Below are positions 17,055 through 25,719 of a stretch of DNA of 64,000 bases, piece after piece. The translations under genes were made by a program, and so were the position numbers. Source of the DNA: CBDBKL01 sp965206675 (lineage in GTDB: Bacteria > Bdellovibrionota > Bdellovibrionia > Bdellovibrionales > JAKFYE01). The stretch is from NCBI GenBank assembly GCA_965206675.1, contig CBDBKL010000008.1, positions 310,001 to 374,000 on the forward strand, written 5' to 3'. The notes beneath the pieces are model-generated. The model had not been told where the DNA came from. It saw only the letters and a list, made by a program, of their open reading frames with translations, and searched no databases. Positions within the stretch are counted from its first letter, which is position 1. Every line of letters begins with the position of its first letter.

Positions 17055-18050
17055 ATGAGCTCTTTGGCAGAAAGTAGCGTTCAATATCATTTAACAGAAT
17101 TCTTAGGGCAAGGTCTAAGTGGCTGTGTTTATAAAGCCATAAAAAAAGACACCTCTGGATGTGTAGAACAAATATGTGCCATTAAATTTCTAAATCTTCC
17201 GGAAGATATTTTATTATTCGGACGCAGGCTAGATGCTCTCTTGAATATCAATAGTCAATTCTGTGTCCGTCTTCTGGGCTGGGATCACTTAAATGGAAAA
17301 CTAGCCATTGTCATGGAATATTTAGAAGCCATTTCTTTAGAAGAGTTAATAGAACACTCTAAAATCACTATAAAAGAGGCCGATCATATCCATGCAGAAA
17401 TAAAAAAAGGGTTGTTAGATTTAGACAAGGCAGGGCTCTGTCATGGAGATCTTCATCCCGGAAACATTCTTTTAGCAAAGAATGGATATATAAAATTAAT
17501 TGATTTTGGACTTATGAGTCTAAAGCATTTAAGGGGACATCCAGATTTCATAGCTGACTCACGTTTAAGAGGAGAACCTCCATCTTTAAAATCAGACTTA
17601 GATAGCCTATTAAAAATAAAATCCTACCTTCACAAAAACAGTTCATCTTCTATAAAAACCAGCTTCTCAGAGCGGGTTCAAAAAGTTATGGATCAAAAAT
17701 CATCAAAAAGTTCACCCCTCTTCCTCACTCAGGTTGTTCCTAAAAAAACATATATGCACTACCTGAGTCGATGCATGGCCTTGGTGCTTATTATTTTCTT
17801 TTCAGAAATCAATTCTCAAGCCCGCACAGATAATTCTCAATTAACCATTACAAGCAAGAATTGGATAAAAATCAGCTTAAACCAGGAAACTATGGGCTAC
17901 ACTCCTCAGGTTTTCAATCTCCCCTCTGGAACACACACCATTGCTTGGGAATCTTTAGAACAAAAAGGCACCTTATCCATTGAACTTAAGCCCAACACAC
18001 ACACTATTTTAAGTGATTCGGATTTTTTTACAGATTCATATAGGGATTAA
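17055..18050 (+). CDS. Membrane-anchored Ser/Thr-type kinase with PEGA-like periplasmic domain
   Basis: I chose the ATG at 17055 (331 residues) over an upstream TTG. Residues 8-195 form a short eukaryotic-type kinase: glycine loop GQGLSG (18-23), ATP lysine in CAIKF (K44), catalytic loop HGDLHPGN (H130, D132, N137) and DFG at 150-152. The C-lobe is reduced. A transmembrane helix follows (about 236-250), then a 60-residue beta domain (LTITSKNWIKISLN, then GYTPQVFNLPSGTHTI) resembling PEGA domains found at the outer face of bacterial kinases. It would signal from the envelope to cytoplasmic substrates. The HGDLHPGN loop is closer to choline/lipopolysaccharide-type kinases than to Hanks kinases (HRD), so the substrate may not be protein. 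Confidence 0.75.
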   Translation: MSSLAESSVQYHLTEFLGQGLSGCVYKAIKKDTSGCVEQICAIKFLNLPEDILLFGRRLDALLNINSQFCVRLLGWDHLNGKLAIVMEYLEAISLEELIEHSKITIKEADHIHAEIKKGLLDLDKAGLCHGDLHPGNILLAKNGYIKLIDFGLMSLKHLRGHPDFIADSRLRGEPPSLKSDLDSLLKIKSYLHKNSSSSIKTSFSERVQKVMDQKSSKSSPLFLTQVVPKKTYMHYLSRCMALVLIIFFSEINSQARTDNSQLTITSKNWIKISLNQETMGYTPQVFNLPSGTHTIAWESLEQKGTLSIELKPNTHTILSDSDFFTDSYRD

Positions 18051-18134
18051 CTTTCTCTTGCCTCTCTTAGAGAAATCCACTTGCAAATTCAACCAGCATC
18101 ACTATATATAACGGACTAGGGGGCAGATACGCTT

Positions 18135-18959
18135 ATGGATATCATCGATTCTATAGTTTTAGGTTTCATTCAGGGCCTAACAGAATTTTTACCTATTTCA
18201 AGCTCTGGACACCTTGTTCTTTTCCAAAAACTTTTGGGATTGGAAAAACACAATATTGCTTTTGATGTTATTGTACACCTTGCAACACTTTTATCTGTCA
18301 TTACTATTTTTTGTAAAATATTGTTATGGGTATTTAAAGACATCTGTAAGGCTTCAAAAGAACGAAAAGTGACTGAGGGACTGCGACTGACTCTTTTTAT
18401 TCTTCTAGGTTCTATACCTACCGCTTTTATCGGTCTACTTTTCAAAGATACCTTTCATTCATTTTTTAACAGTTTAACAGCAACAGGCTGTTTTTTTCTG
18501 ATCACAGGTGTTTTACTATTTCTAACACAATGGATACCTAAAAATGATTCAGAAAGCATTTCTTCTCTGCATACACTATCCAAAGAAGATCATAAGAGTT
18601 TAAATGTAAAAAAATCTTTACTTATAGGGCTATTTCAAGGTTTAGCCATAGCTCCTGGAATCAGCCGATCGGGAGCAACAATTGCGGGGGGAATGCTGAT
18701 AGGTCTAAAACCCAAAATGGCTGTGGTTTTTAGCTTTTTACTCTCTGGCCCCGCTATATTGGGAGCAACACTCTTAGAACTCAAAGATGTCCAATGGATA
18801 AATATAGACAAGTGGGCTCTGACATCAGGGTTTATCACAGCCTACCTTACAGGAATTTTTGCTCTAATAGCTGTTATCAAAATTGTAAATAGAGGACGAT
18901 TTGATCTGTTTGCCTACTATTTATGGGGAATAGGACTGCTTTCTTTATTTTTGGCATAA
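18135..18959 (+). CDS. uppP: Undecaprenyl-diphosphatase
   Basis: A 274-residue polytopic membrane enzyme (BacA/UppP family) that dephosphorylates undecaprenyl pyrophosphate so that the lipid carrier can be reused in peptidoglycan and surface-polysaccharide synthesis; it also gives bacitracin tolerance. Both family motifs are present: QGLTEFLPISSSGH near the N-terminus and PGISRSGAT around residue 175. Length and helix pattern are normal. It stands alone between the kinase and the cystathionine enzyme gene on the same strand. Confidence 0.96.
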   Translation: MDIIDSIVLGFIQGLTEFLPISSSGHLVLFQKLLGLEKHNIAFDVIVHLATLLSVITIFCKILLWVFKDICKASKERKVTEGLRLTLFILLGSIPTAFIGLLFKDTFHSFFNSLTATGCFFLITGVLLFLTQWIPKNDSESISSLHTLSKEDHKSLNVKKSLLIGLFQGLAIAPGISRSGATIAGGMLIGLKPKMAVVFSFLLSGPAILGATLLELKDVQWINIDKWALTSGFITAYLTGIFALIAVIKIVNRGRFDLFAYYLWGIGLLSLFLA

Positions 18960-19037
18960 AGCTCCCATATATGGAAAATAAGAAAATCAATGACAAAAAT
19001 AACATGGTATGGAAAAACTTCGTCAAGGAGCTTTCTT

Positions 19038-20201
19038 GTGAAAAAACTAAAATTTGACACACGATCTATTCATGCGGGTCAAGCACCTGACCCCACAACA
19101 GGTGCTATTACAACACCCGTGTATTTAACATCAACTTATGTTCAATCATCACCAGGGGTTCATAAAGGTTATGAGTATTCACGCACGAGTAACCCCACCC
19201 GAAAGGCCTATGAAGATTGTCTGGCCAATTTAGAATCTGGAAAACATGGATTTGCATTTACATCAGGGTGTGCAGCTACAACCACTTTATTACAATTATT
19301 AAAAAGTGGTGACCATGTTATTTGCTGCGATGATGTCTATGGAGGAACATACCGACTGTTCAATGATATTTTAAAAAATAACGGATTAGAATTTTCCTTT
19401 ATTGATCTCACTCAGGTGAATCACTTTCAAGAGGCTCTACAACCCAATACAAAAATGGTTTGGATAGAATCACCGACTAATCCTTTGCTAAAATTAATTA
19501 ATATTCAAAAAATTGCAGCTATTGCAAAATCAAAGGGGATAATTTCTGTTGTGGATAACACTTTTATGAGCCCCTATTTCCAACGTCCTTTGGAATTGGG
19601 AGCTGATATTTCTTATCATTCCACATCAAAATATATATCAGGTCATAGTGATATTATTGGTGGAGCTGTTGTCACTGCCTGTGATCAACTTGCAGAAAAA
19701 ATAGCTTATTTATCAAATGCTATGGGAGGTATACAGAGCACATTTGACTCCTTTTTATGCTTGAGAAGTTTAAAAACCTTATCTGTACGTATGAAGGCTC
19801 ATGATGAAAACGCAAGAGCTATTGCTAATTTCTTAAATGATCACCCAAAGGTGGAAAGTGTTATTTACCCAGGGTTAGAGTCCCATCCCAATCATGCTTT
19901 AGCCAAAGAGCAAATGAGTGGTTTTGGTGGAATGATTGGATTTTATATTAAGGGTGGTTTAAAGGCGGCAAAGAGTTTTTTAGAGTCCGTGAACATTTTT
20001 TCCCTTGCGGAAAGTTTAGGGGCTGTTGAATCGTTGATAGAACATCCAGGTATAATGACTCATGCAAGTGTTCCTCCAGAAATACAAAAACAACTTGGCA
20101 TTAATGATTCTTTTATTCGATTGAGTATTGGCATCGAAGACAAAGAAGACTTAATTAACGATCTCGAGATTGCTTTCACAAAATGTTCACCGGGCAGTTG
20201 A
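19038..20201 (+). CDS. Cystathionine gamma-synthase/lyase (PLP, Cys/Met metabolism)
   Basis: I chose a GTG start at 19038 because AAGGAGC lies six bases upstream; the protein then begins KKLKFDTRSIHAGQ as the family does (387 residues). It belongs to the Cys/Met metabolism PLP family: YEYSRTSNPTR at the cofactor phosphate site, DNTFMSPYFQRPLELGAD, and the Schiff-base lysine in SYHSTSKYISGHSD. Synthase (MetB) and gamma-lyase (MccB/CTH) members cannot be told apart safely from sequence. The last three codons and the stop codon lie inside the palindromic repeat at 20191-20318, so the native C-terminus has been altered by it. Confidence 0.9.
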   Translation: MKKLKFDTRSIHAGQAPDPTTGAITTPVYLTSTYVQSSPGVHKGYEYSRTSNPTRKAYEDCLANLESGKHGFAFTSGCAATTTLLQLLKSGDHVICCDDVYGGTYRLFNDILKNNGLEFSFIDLTQVNHFQEALQPNTKMVWIESPTNPLLKLINIQKIAAIAKSKGIISVVDNTFMSPYFQRPLELGADISYHSTSKYISGHSDIIGGAVVTACDQLAEKIAYLSNAMGGIQSTFDSFLCLRSLKTLSVRMKAHDENARAIANFLNDHPKVESVIYPGLESHPNHALAKEQMSGFGGMIGFYIKGGLKAAKSFLESVNIFSLAESLGAVESLIEHPGIMTHASVPPEIQKQLGINDSFIRLSIGIEDKEDLINDLEIAFTKCSPGS

Positions 20202-20318
20202 AAAAGCGTTAGCTACGAGGCGTTCAAGCTCAAACCGAACGGAGGCGTAGTTTTTCCTACGTCGGAGTGAGTGTTTGAATGATTGCAACGAAGTAGATGA
20301 CGCTTTTTCAACCGCCCG
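20191..20318. repeat. Palindromic repeat, full copy (copy 2)
   Basis: A 128-base imperfect palindrome. CGGGCAGTTGAAAAAGCG at the left pairs with CGCTTTTTCAACCGCCCG at the right, and an inner hairpin (CGTAG-TTTTT-CTACG) lies in the middle. It separates the convergent cystathionine-enzyme and dnaB genes, where it can act as a terminator. The right arm recurs at 14022-14061 and 25249-25287, so this is a repeat family. Confidence 0.85.
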
Positions 20319-20324
20319 AAACTG

Positions 20325-21728
20325 TTATGGGTTAGGGGGTGCAAAATTTGGTATAGGACTCTTCTTCCCCTTTTCTTTGGCTGGAGGAGGAGCATAGCTA
20401 GCTGGTGCCAAGTTAGAAAAACGACCATACTGAGCTGACCAAGCCAATTTAACCGTTCCAACAGGACCGTTTCTTTGTTTGTTTATAATCACTTCTGCAA
20501 TACCGTTATTATTTGAATTTCCTTTTTCATAATAGTCTTCACGGTAAAGCATCATAATAACATCAGCGTCTTGTTCAATGGACCCCGACTCCCTTAAATC
20601 GGAAAGTAGAGGTCTGCGATCTGTTCGCCCTTCAACTCCACGATTAAGTTGCGCAAGAGCTATAATCGGAACATTTAATTCTTTCGCAATGGCCTTTAAC
20701 ATTCTAGACATTTCTGAAACAGCTCTTTCTCGGCTCTCTACTTTCTGTTTCAAATCCATAATCTGTAGGTAATCCACTATAATCATATCCAGCCCCTGCT
20801 GTTTCTTGAGGCGACGGCATTTTGCACGAATCTCATAGGGACTTACCCCTGATGAATCATCAATATATAATTGTATACCACTTAACTTGGAAGCGACCTC
20901 TATTAACTTTGTCCACGATTTGTCTGGGACTTTTCCCACTCGCATATCGGACATACTGATTTCCGACTCCAGAGCAAGCAACCTGAGCATAAGTGTTTCT
21001 TTCGACATCTCTACAGAGAAAAAGGCTACATTCTTTTTTTCTTTTAAAGCCGCATAAGTTGCAAGGTTCAAACTAAAAGCTGTCTTTCCCATAGAGGGAC
21101 GAGCCGCAACAATAATCATCTCCCCAGGTTGAAATCCAGCCGTCATTTTATCTAAATCGGAAAAGCCTGTAGATATACCTGTGATATCTATTTTTTTCTC
21201 ATAAAGATCTTCTATTTTTTTCACACTAGAGCTAACAATTTCACTAACGGGTACTAATCCTTGAGCATCTCTTTCTTCTGCAACATTAAAAACTTCTGCC
21301 TCTGCATGATCCAAAAACGACTCTATATCTTCAAAGTCCATGTCATAGGCTTTTCCTGCAATACTCTGACTCACAGAAATCAATTTTCTAAGGATGGATT
21401 TTTCTTTAACAATTTTTGCATAAGATTCTATATTTCCAGAAAGAGGGGTTTCGTTAACCATCTCTGCCAAATACGCCGCCCCCCCGATTTCATCAAGTTG
21501 ACCTAAATCCTTTAGGGCATTTGAAACAGTAACAAGATCAATGGGCTGAGATTTTTTTTGAAGACTTTGAATAACTTTATAAATTTTCTTATGAGAAGTG
21601 TTATAAAAATCCTCAGAACTGATATCTTCTAGAATAGAATCTGAAGTTTCTGGCTCAACAAGCAATCCACCTATAATAGATTGCTCAGCATCAATATTTT
21701 GTGGTGGGATACGATTTACCACAAACAC
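20325..21728 (-). CDS. dnaB: Replicative DNA helicase
   Basis: A 467-residue hexameric helicase that unwinds DNA at the replication fork. Residues 7-105 form the N-terminal DnaB domain (PPQNIDAEQSIIGGLL). The RecA-like domain starts near 180, with Walker A ARPSMGKTA (209-217), Walker B MIIVDYLQIM and the arginine-rich motif ending in SGSIEQDADVIMMLYR. Length is normal and no intein is present. The C-terminal tail is Pro/Lys-rich (PPPAKEKGKKSPIP). It follows rplI by 12 bases in the usual ribosomal-protein/helicase cluster. Confidence 0.97.
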   Translation of the reverse strand: MFVVNRIPPQNIDAEQSIIGGLLVEPETSDSILEDISSEDFYNTSHKKIYKVIQSLQKKSQPIDLVTVSNALKDLGQLDEIGGAAYLAEMVNETPLSGNIESYAKIVKEKSILRKLISVSQSIAGKAYDMDFEDIESFLDHAEAEVFNVAEERDAQGLVPVSEIVSSSVKKIEDLYEKKIDITGISTGFSDLDKMTAGFQPGEMIIVAARPSMGKTAFSLNLATYAALKEKKNVAFFSVEMSKETLMLRLLALESEISMSDMRVGKVPDKSWTKLIEVASKLSGIQLYIDDSSGVSPYEIRAKCRRLKKQQGLDMIIVDYLQIMDLKQKVESRERAVSEMSRMLKAIAKELNVPIIALAQLNRGVEGRTDRRPLLSDLRESGSIEQDADVIMMLYREDYYEKGNSNNNGIAEVIINKQRNGPVGTVKLAWSAQYGRFSNLAPASYAPPPAKEKGKKSPIPNFAPPNP

Positions 21729-21740
21729 TAACTCCTTTAT

Positions 21741-22187
21741 TTAGGCCTTAGGCTCAACAGAAATTTTAATCTCTGTTTCAAGGTCCTGTCCTAAATGAAT
21801 TTTTGCTGTATATTGCCCTAGTTTCTTAATCGGATCTTCCAGCAAAATATCACGACGATCCACAGAATATCCAAGCTTTTCAAGAGCCTCGGCAATATCA
21901 AAATTTGTTACAGCACCAAATAACTTCTCCGTTTCCCCCGAAGCGGCAGTGATCTTTACAGTTAATTCAGAGAGCGTCTGAAGAAGCTCCTTTCTCTTCT
22001 CAAGCATTTTTTTCTTTTTAATTTCGGCCATCTTTTTTAAATGACCAATTTCCTTTTTCCGTTTTTCAGTTGCCTCTTCAGCCAAATTCCGGGGCAATAA
22101 AAAGTTTCTTGCATAGCCCCTTTTTACACGGACCATGTCTCCAACCTTTCCTAAATTTTTAATATCTTGTTTTAATATCACATTCAT
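21741..22187 (-). CDS. rplI: Ribosomal protein L9
   Basis: A 148-residue large-subunit protein that limits frameshifting and ribosome overtaking. The N-terminal rRNA-binding signature is textbook: DIKNLGKVGDMVRVKRGYARNFLLP. A long connecting helix and the C-terminal domain (GSVTNFDIAEAL-like, here GAVTNFDIAEAL) follow. It overlaps the stop of the upstream DUF2232 gene by four bases and is followed by dnaB. Confidence 0.98.
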   Translation of the reverse strand: MNVILKQDIKNLGKVGDMVRVKRGYARNFLLPRNLAEEATEKRKKEIGHLKKMAEIKKKKMLEKRKELLQTLSELTVKITAASGETEKLFGAVTNFDIAEALEKLGYSVDRRDILLEDPIKKLGQYTAKIHLGQDLETEIKISVEPKA

Positions 22188-23059
22188 AGCGTATTCCCTG
22201 TTTCTGTACTTTTTTTAGTCATTCTTGATCTTAAGTCAAACCATCCCTCTAAAAGGCCTACAACACTTAACAATGGAAACAATTGAAAAATCATTAAAGC
22301 ATAAAGTAACATTCTCCAAAACGTTCCAACCTTACTCCATTGAAAGAAGGCTCCCATTACAGCCATCCCTTGTAGAAAATAGAGCGTCAGTATGACATTA
22401 AAAACATTAGCACTTACAATTTTTAATAATCCAAAGTTATGTTCCATAAAGGCTCCTGCGACAGAAGCCGTCAGTCCCCAGAGGAAAAAGGAGGGGATTT
22501 TAAATACTTTGAGATTATATCGCTCTATTTTTTCTTCTTTTGTAACGAAAAATCGAAAAATTGGTCCCTCTAGAAGAAGACCAGTCCATAGAGCTAAAAT
22601 AAAAGAAATAACCAATATAGCTGGCAATTGTTCAATCACCGTTTCGACCTTTATATTTGCAGTCAGATTGGACAACCTAGGATCATTAATAATGGCATTT
22701 AATTGTTGAGTCATCCAAGGCAAAAATTTTGTGCCCGTCACCTGTTGAAATAAACTCACGCCTCCAAAACCTAAGACTGTACAAGAAGAAACACTATATA
22801 TAGCTGACGCATATAAAGACTTTCCACGCTCATGAAGTTCACAGAAAACACTAACAAGAAGTGCTATCATAAAAAAGAAGCTCCCTATATGAAGAAGGTT
22901 AAGAACTCCAAACCCAATGATAGCAACAGCGACCCATATCCAATAGACAATGGGGCCTTGCAAACGTCTTAAAGCCAAAAGGGGACCCGTTCCCAAAACA
23001 TATGTGGTAGCGGTTAAAAAAAATGAAAATAAAAGGAGCCCCAATGATTTTTTAAACAT
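22184..23059 (-). CDS. DUF2232/YybS-like membrane protein
   Basis: A 291-residue integral membrane protein with about seven or eight hydrophobic helices and a short basic tail. Its position between rpsF and rplI and its length and topology match the DUF2232 (YybS-like) proteins often found in this cluster; the biochemical role is unknown. The normal tenant of the rpsF-rplI interval, rpsR, is absent: only 11 bases separate rpsF from this gene. Confidence 0.7.
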   Translation of the reverse strand: MFKKSLGLLLFSFFLTATTYVLGTGPLLALRRLQGPIVYWIWVAVAIIGFGVLNLLHIGSFFFMIALLVSVFCELHERGKSLYASAIYSVSSCTVLGFGGVSLFQQVTGTKFLPWMTQQLNAIINDPRLSNLTANIKVETVIEQLPAILVISFILALWTGLLLEGPIFRFFVTKEEKIERYNLKVFKIPSFFLWGLTASVAGAFMEHNFGLLKIVSANVFNVILTLYFLQGMAVMGAFFQWSKVGTFWRMLLYALMIFQLFPLLSVVGLLEGWFDLRSRMTKKSTETGNTL

Positions 23060-23070
23060 ATTTCTTTCCT

Positions 23071-23490
23071 TTATCTAGCAGCAGCTCTTTGAGCCCTTTT
23101 CTGCTGGAACTTCGCCTCTCTTTCCTTTTCTCTTTTTTCATTTTCAACAAGTCGTTCTTTAAAATTATCGACAAGCTGACCGAGGTTTGTTCCATCCTCC
23201 AGTCGTACGTGAAAATATCTTAAAACCTTGTCATTGATTTTCATTACTCTCTCTAATTCAGAAACAGTATCAGATGTGCTTGAAAAAGTGAGATGAAAGT
23301 AAATTCCAATTTTTTGTTTCTTAATGGGGTTAGCCAATGTTCTCTTTCCCCATGTATCGACGTGATTTAAATCACCCTTATGCTCTTTAATTATTCCTAT
23401 ATTTTTTTGAAAGATTTCCTTTTGTTGTGCTCCCGTTGTGTCAGGATGCAGAATGACAATACTTTCATAGGGCCGAAGTTTTTGAGACAT
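23071..23490 (-). CDS. rpsF: Ribosomal protein S6
   Basis: A 139-residue small-subunit protein (RPYESIVILHPDTT at the start, GKRTLANPIKKQKIGIYFHLTFSS in the middle, KINDKVLRYFHVRLED in the last strand). The C-terminus has an extra 25 residues that are Lys/Glu/Arg-rich, as in several other S6 proteins. GAAAGGAAAGATC precedes the ATG. S6 normally pairs with S18 on 16S rRNA, but rpsR is not next to it here. It starts the minus-strand cluster rpsF-DUF2232-rplI-dnaB. Confidence 0.97.
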   Translation of the reverse strand: MSQKLRPYESIVILHPDTTGAQQKEIFQKNIGIIKEHKGDLNHVDTWGKRTLANPIKKQKIGIYFHLTFSSTSDTVSELERVMKINDKVLRYFHVRLEDGTNLGQLVDNFKERLVENEKREKEREAKFQQKRAQRAAAR

Positions 23491-23667
23491 GATCTTTCCT
23501 TTCGATTAAAGCCTCTGTTTTCAGAAGCAAGGTAAAATCCCCTCTTGAAGAGGAATTTCATGTTATAATGAATCATAAACTTCTAGCATACGAAACGGCC
23601 AAAAAACAAGAGGAATAAGGTGACCAAGAAGTTTATATAAACTTTGTTATTACAGGGGTTTAGCGGT

Positions 23668-24369
23668 ATGAACTGGGGATTACTTATTAAAGAGGGACCT
23701 CACAAGGGAAAACTTTTTAAAATAGCGGATGGATTGGTCATTGGCCGAAGTAAAGTCGATATCTCTTTGGGCGATCCCCATGTTTCCTCAAAGCATGCAA
23801 AGATTATTGAAGCAAAACCTGATCAATTTATTATTAAGGATCAACAATCATCAAATGGCACTTGGGTAGAGGGGCAAAGCGTCAAAGAGATTGAACTGAA
23901 AGAGGGCTTAGAAGTTCATATGGGTGATTCTATTCTTCGAATCGTTGATATGGATGAGATGAGTTTGACTGAAGCTATTCCGTCAGATTGGCGAAGTGGA
24001 CTTTCAATGGCATTAAAAAAATTATCCTCCAAGATCCAAAAAAAAGAAAATCCCATACAGCCCTTGGCTTCTCCGATGAGAATAGATTTTATTGGCGGAG
24101 TTCAATTGGATACAAAATGGTATTTGGGATATGGGCCTCGAAAAGTGGGCTCGAAAGTTCCTGATTTAAGGATTTTAGATACAAAGGCACCAGAAATATG
24201 TTTTCAAATTACTCCGAGGGGGGAAAGTGCTGTGACTTTTGAAACGGAACATCCCCAAACTGTGACACTCAATGGTTTACATGTTTCATCTAAAACGTTA
24301 GAAGATGGTGATGTTATTGAAATCAATACCTCAGATAGTCTAACGAAAATGCGCGTGACATTTGTATGA
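23668..24369 (+). CDS. FHA-domain protein
   Basis: I took the ATG at 23668 (233 residues). Residues 3-90 form a canonical forkhead-associated domain with the phosphothreonine-binding motifs GRS, SSKHAKI and NGTWVEG, so it should bind phosphothreonine peptides made by a Ser/Thr kinase. Residues 130-233 look like a second, degenerate FHA fold (LGYGPRKVGSK, then VTLNGLHVSSKTLEDGDVIEI) lacking the conserved Ser-His pair. It overlaps the downstream hydrolase gene by four bases (ATGA). The window's kinase at 17055-18050 is one possible partner, but that is speculation. Confidence 0.87.
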   Translation: MNWGLLIKEGPHKGKLFKIADGLVIGRSKVDISLGDPHVSSKHAKIIEAKPDQFIIKDQQSSNGTWVEGQSVKEIELKEGLEVHMGDSILRIVDMDEMSLTEAIPSDWRSGLSMALKKLSSKIQKKENPIQPLASPMRIDFIGGVQLDTKWYLGYGPRKVGSKVPDLRILDTKAPEICFQITPRGESAVTFETEHPQTVTLNGLHVSSKTLEDGDVIEINTSDSLTKMRVTFV

Positions 24370-25238
24370 AGTTTCAAAAGAAAACAGGATATTTTAACAG
24401 TTTTGACGGAACACGTATTTACTATGAAGTCAGAGGACAGGGAAAGCCAATTGTACTTTGCTATGGCCTTGTTTGCTCTGTAAACCATTGGAGATATCAA
24501 ATCCGGCATTTTACTTCTAAATACATGACGATTGCTTTTGATTATCGAGGTCATCACAAATCAAAAGTTCCTTCGGACAAAAGCCAAATGACAGTTGATG
24601 CTGTTGCGAAGGATCTTCAGCAACTCTGTGAGCACTTAGAAATAGAGAAGGCTAGTTTTTGGGGACATAGTTTTGGTGCCCCTGTTCTTATTCACGCTTT
24701 TGATTTATTTCCTGAAAAGTTTCACAATTTAGTGATGATTAATGGTTTTGCATCTAATCCTTTAAAGGGTCTTTTTGGAATTGATGCTGCTGTAAACGCT
24801 CATGATATGGTCAAAAAAGGTTATGAAAAACTGCCCAGAACATTTTCTTATCTTTGGAAGTTGGCAGTAAACAATCCTTTAGCTTTAAAATTAACAACAA
24901 TGGCTGGAGGGTTTAATACCCATTTGACAAGTTTTAAAGACATTGAAATTTATGCTAAGGGTGTTGAAAGCGTTGACTTGAATGTTTTCTTATTATTTTT
25001 CGAACAGGTTTTAAAATATGATGGGAAGGATATATTAGATCGTATTAATGTTCCCACTTTAATTATTGCTGGAAAGCAGGACACTGTGTCTGGAAAAGAG
25101 CATCAAGAGATATTGCGAAAGGGTATTTCCAAGAGCGATTTTTTATCTGTACCTCATGGGAGTCATTGTACGCAGTTAGACATGCCAGAGGTGGTGAATT
25201 TAACAATTGATAAGTTTTTAAAGAGAGTAGAGTTTTAA
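24366..25238 (+). CDS. Alpha/beta-hydrolase
   Basis: A 290-residue serine hydrolase. The nucleophile elbow GHSFGAP places Ser102; the acid Asp is in AGKQDTVS and the histidine in VPHGSHCTQLDMPE. The core starts DGTRIYYEVRGQGKPIVL, typical of esterase/peroxidase-like members of this superfamily. No signal peptide is visible. The substrate cannot be read from sequence. It is translationally coupled to the FHA-domain gene, which suggests a shared regulation. The stop codon is followed directly by a copy of the palindromic repeat family. Confidence 0.88.
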   Translation: MKFQKKTGYFNSFDGTRIYYEVRGQGKPIVLCYGLVCSVNHWRYQIRHFTSKYMTIAFDYRGHHKSKVPSDKSQMTVDAVAKDLQQLCEHLEIEKASFWGHSFGAPVLIHAFDLFPEKFHNLVMINGFASNPLKGLFGIDAAVNAHDMVKKGYEKLPRTFSYLWKLAVNNPLALKLTTMAGGFNTHLTSFKDIEIYAKGVESVDLNVFLLFFEQVLKYDGKDILDRINVPTLIIAGKQDTVSGKEHQEILRKGISKSDFLSVPHGSHCTQLDMPEVVNLTIDKFLKRVEF

Positions 25239-25248
25239 TTTTGAGGAG

Positions 25249-25287
25249 GTTTGAGTGATTGCAACGAAGTAGATGACACTTTTTCAA
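25249..25287. repeat. Half-copy of palindromic repeat (copy 3)
   Basis: About 39 bases that match the right arm of the palindrome at 20191-20318 with a single difference in the core (GATGACACTTTTTCAA against GATGACGCTTTTTCAA). It fills the gap between the hydrolase stop codon and tRNA-Leu. Confidence 0.75.
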
Positions 25288-25295
25288 AAGTCCGT

Positions 25296-25382
25296 GCGCC
25301 AGTGCTGGAATTGGTAGACAGGCTAGGTTGAGGGCCTAGTGTGGGTCACCACGTGGAGGTTCAAGTCCTCTCTGGCGCACCA
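25296..25382 (+). tRNA. tRNA-Leu (GAG)
   Basis: 87 bases folding as a class II tRNA. Acceptor GCGCCAG pairs with CTGGCGC, and the anticodon stem CTAGG/CCTAG encloses the loop TTGAGGG, giving anticodon GAG. A variable arm is present, the T-loop is TTCAAGT, and an encoded CCA lies at 25380-25382. It reads CUU/CUC codons. Its 3' part, from C56 of the T-loop onward, is duplicated at 25583-25608. Confidence 0.96.
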
Positions 25383-25608
25383 GTTTTTAACATCATTTAA
25401 ATTCCAAAATTGCAAGTTACCCAAAAGTACAAATCAAGAAGAGGGGACTTGAATAGAGCGAACGACCACGACAAAATGCGACCAAGGGGGAGCATTTTGA
25501 TGGGGGCAGTCACACACGATGTGTGACTGAGTGAGCGGCCCCGTCTCTGGGGCGAGTCGCTGGAGGCGACGAGCGGGAAGAACAAGTCCTCTCTGGCGCA
25601 CCAGTTTT
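25383..25608 (+). mobile_element. tRNA-associated structured repeat, copy A, with duplicated tRNA 3' end
   Basis: Begins directly after the CCA of tRNA-Leu. About 200 bases follow that are also found, clearly diverged, directly after tRNA-Phe (36730-36946, same orientation relative to the tRNA). The inner part is GC-rich for this genome and can form hairpins (AGTCACAC/GTGTGACT, GCCCC/GGGGC, GTCG/CGAC). It ends with a 26-base direct repeat (25583-25608) of 25362-25387, that is the tRNA-Leu sequence from C56 of the T-loop through CCA plus five bases. This is the layout of an element inserted at a tRNA 3' end with a duplicated attachment core. No integrase gene is inside. Confidence 0.8.
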
Positions 25609-25719
25609 AAAAGTAGTAAAACTATTTTATTAATGAATGCAAAAATTCAAATCACACATAGAACAGTTAAAATGAATTAGACAAAAAGAAACAATATGGT
25701 TTTCCAAGACAAGATAAAT

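Noticed and set aside
25397..25585. Open frame antisense within repeat copy A, similar in part to one within copy B (36736-36930)
   Set aside because: The shared N-terminal stretch breaks into different frames after small indels between the copies, so the repeat is not under coding selection. Its conservation is better explained by hairpin structure.
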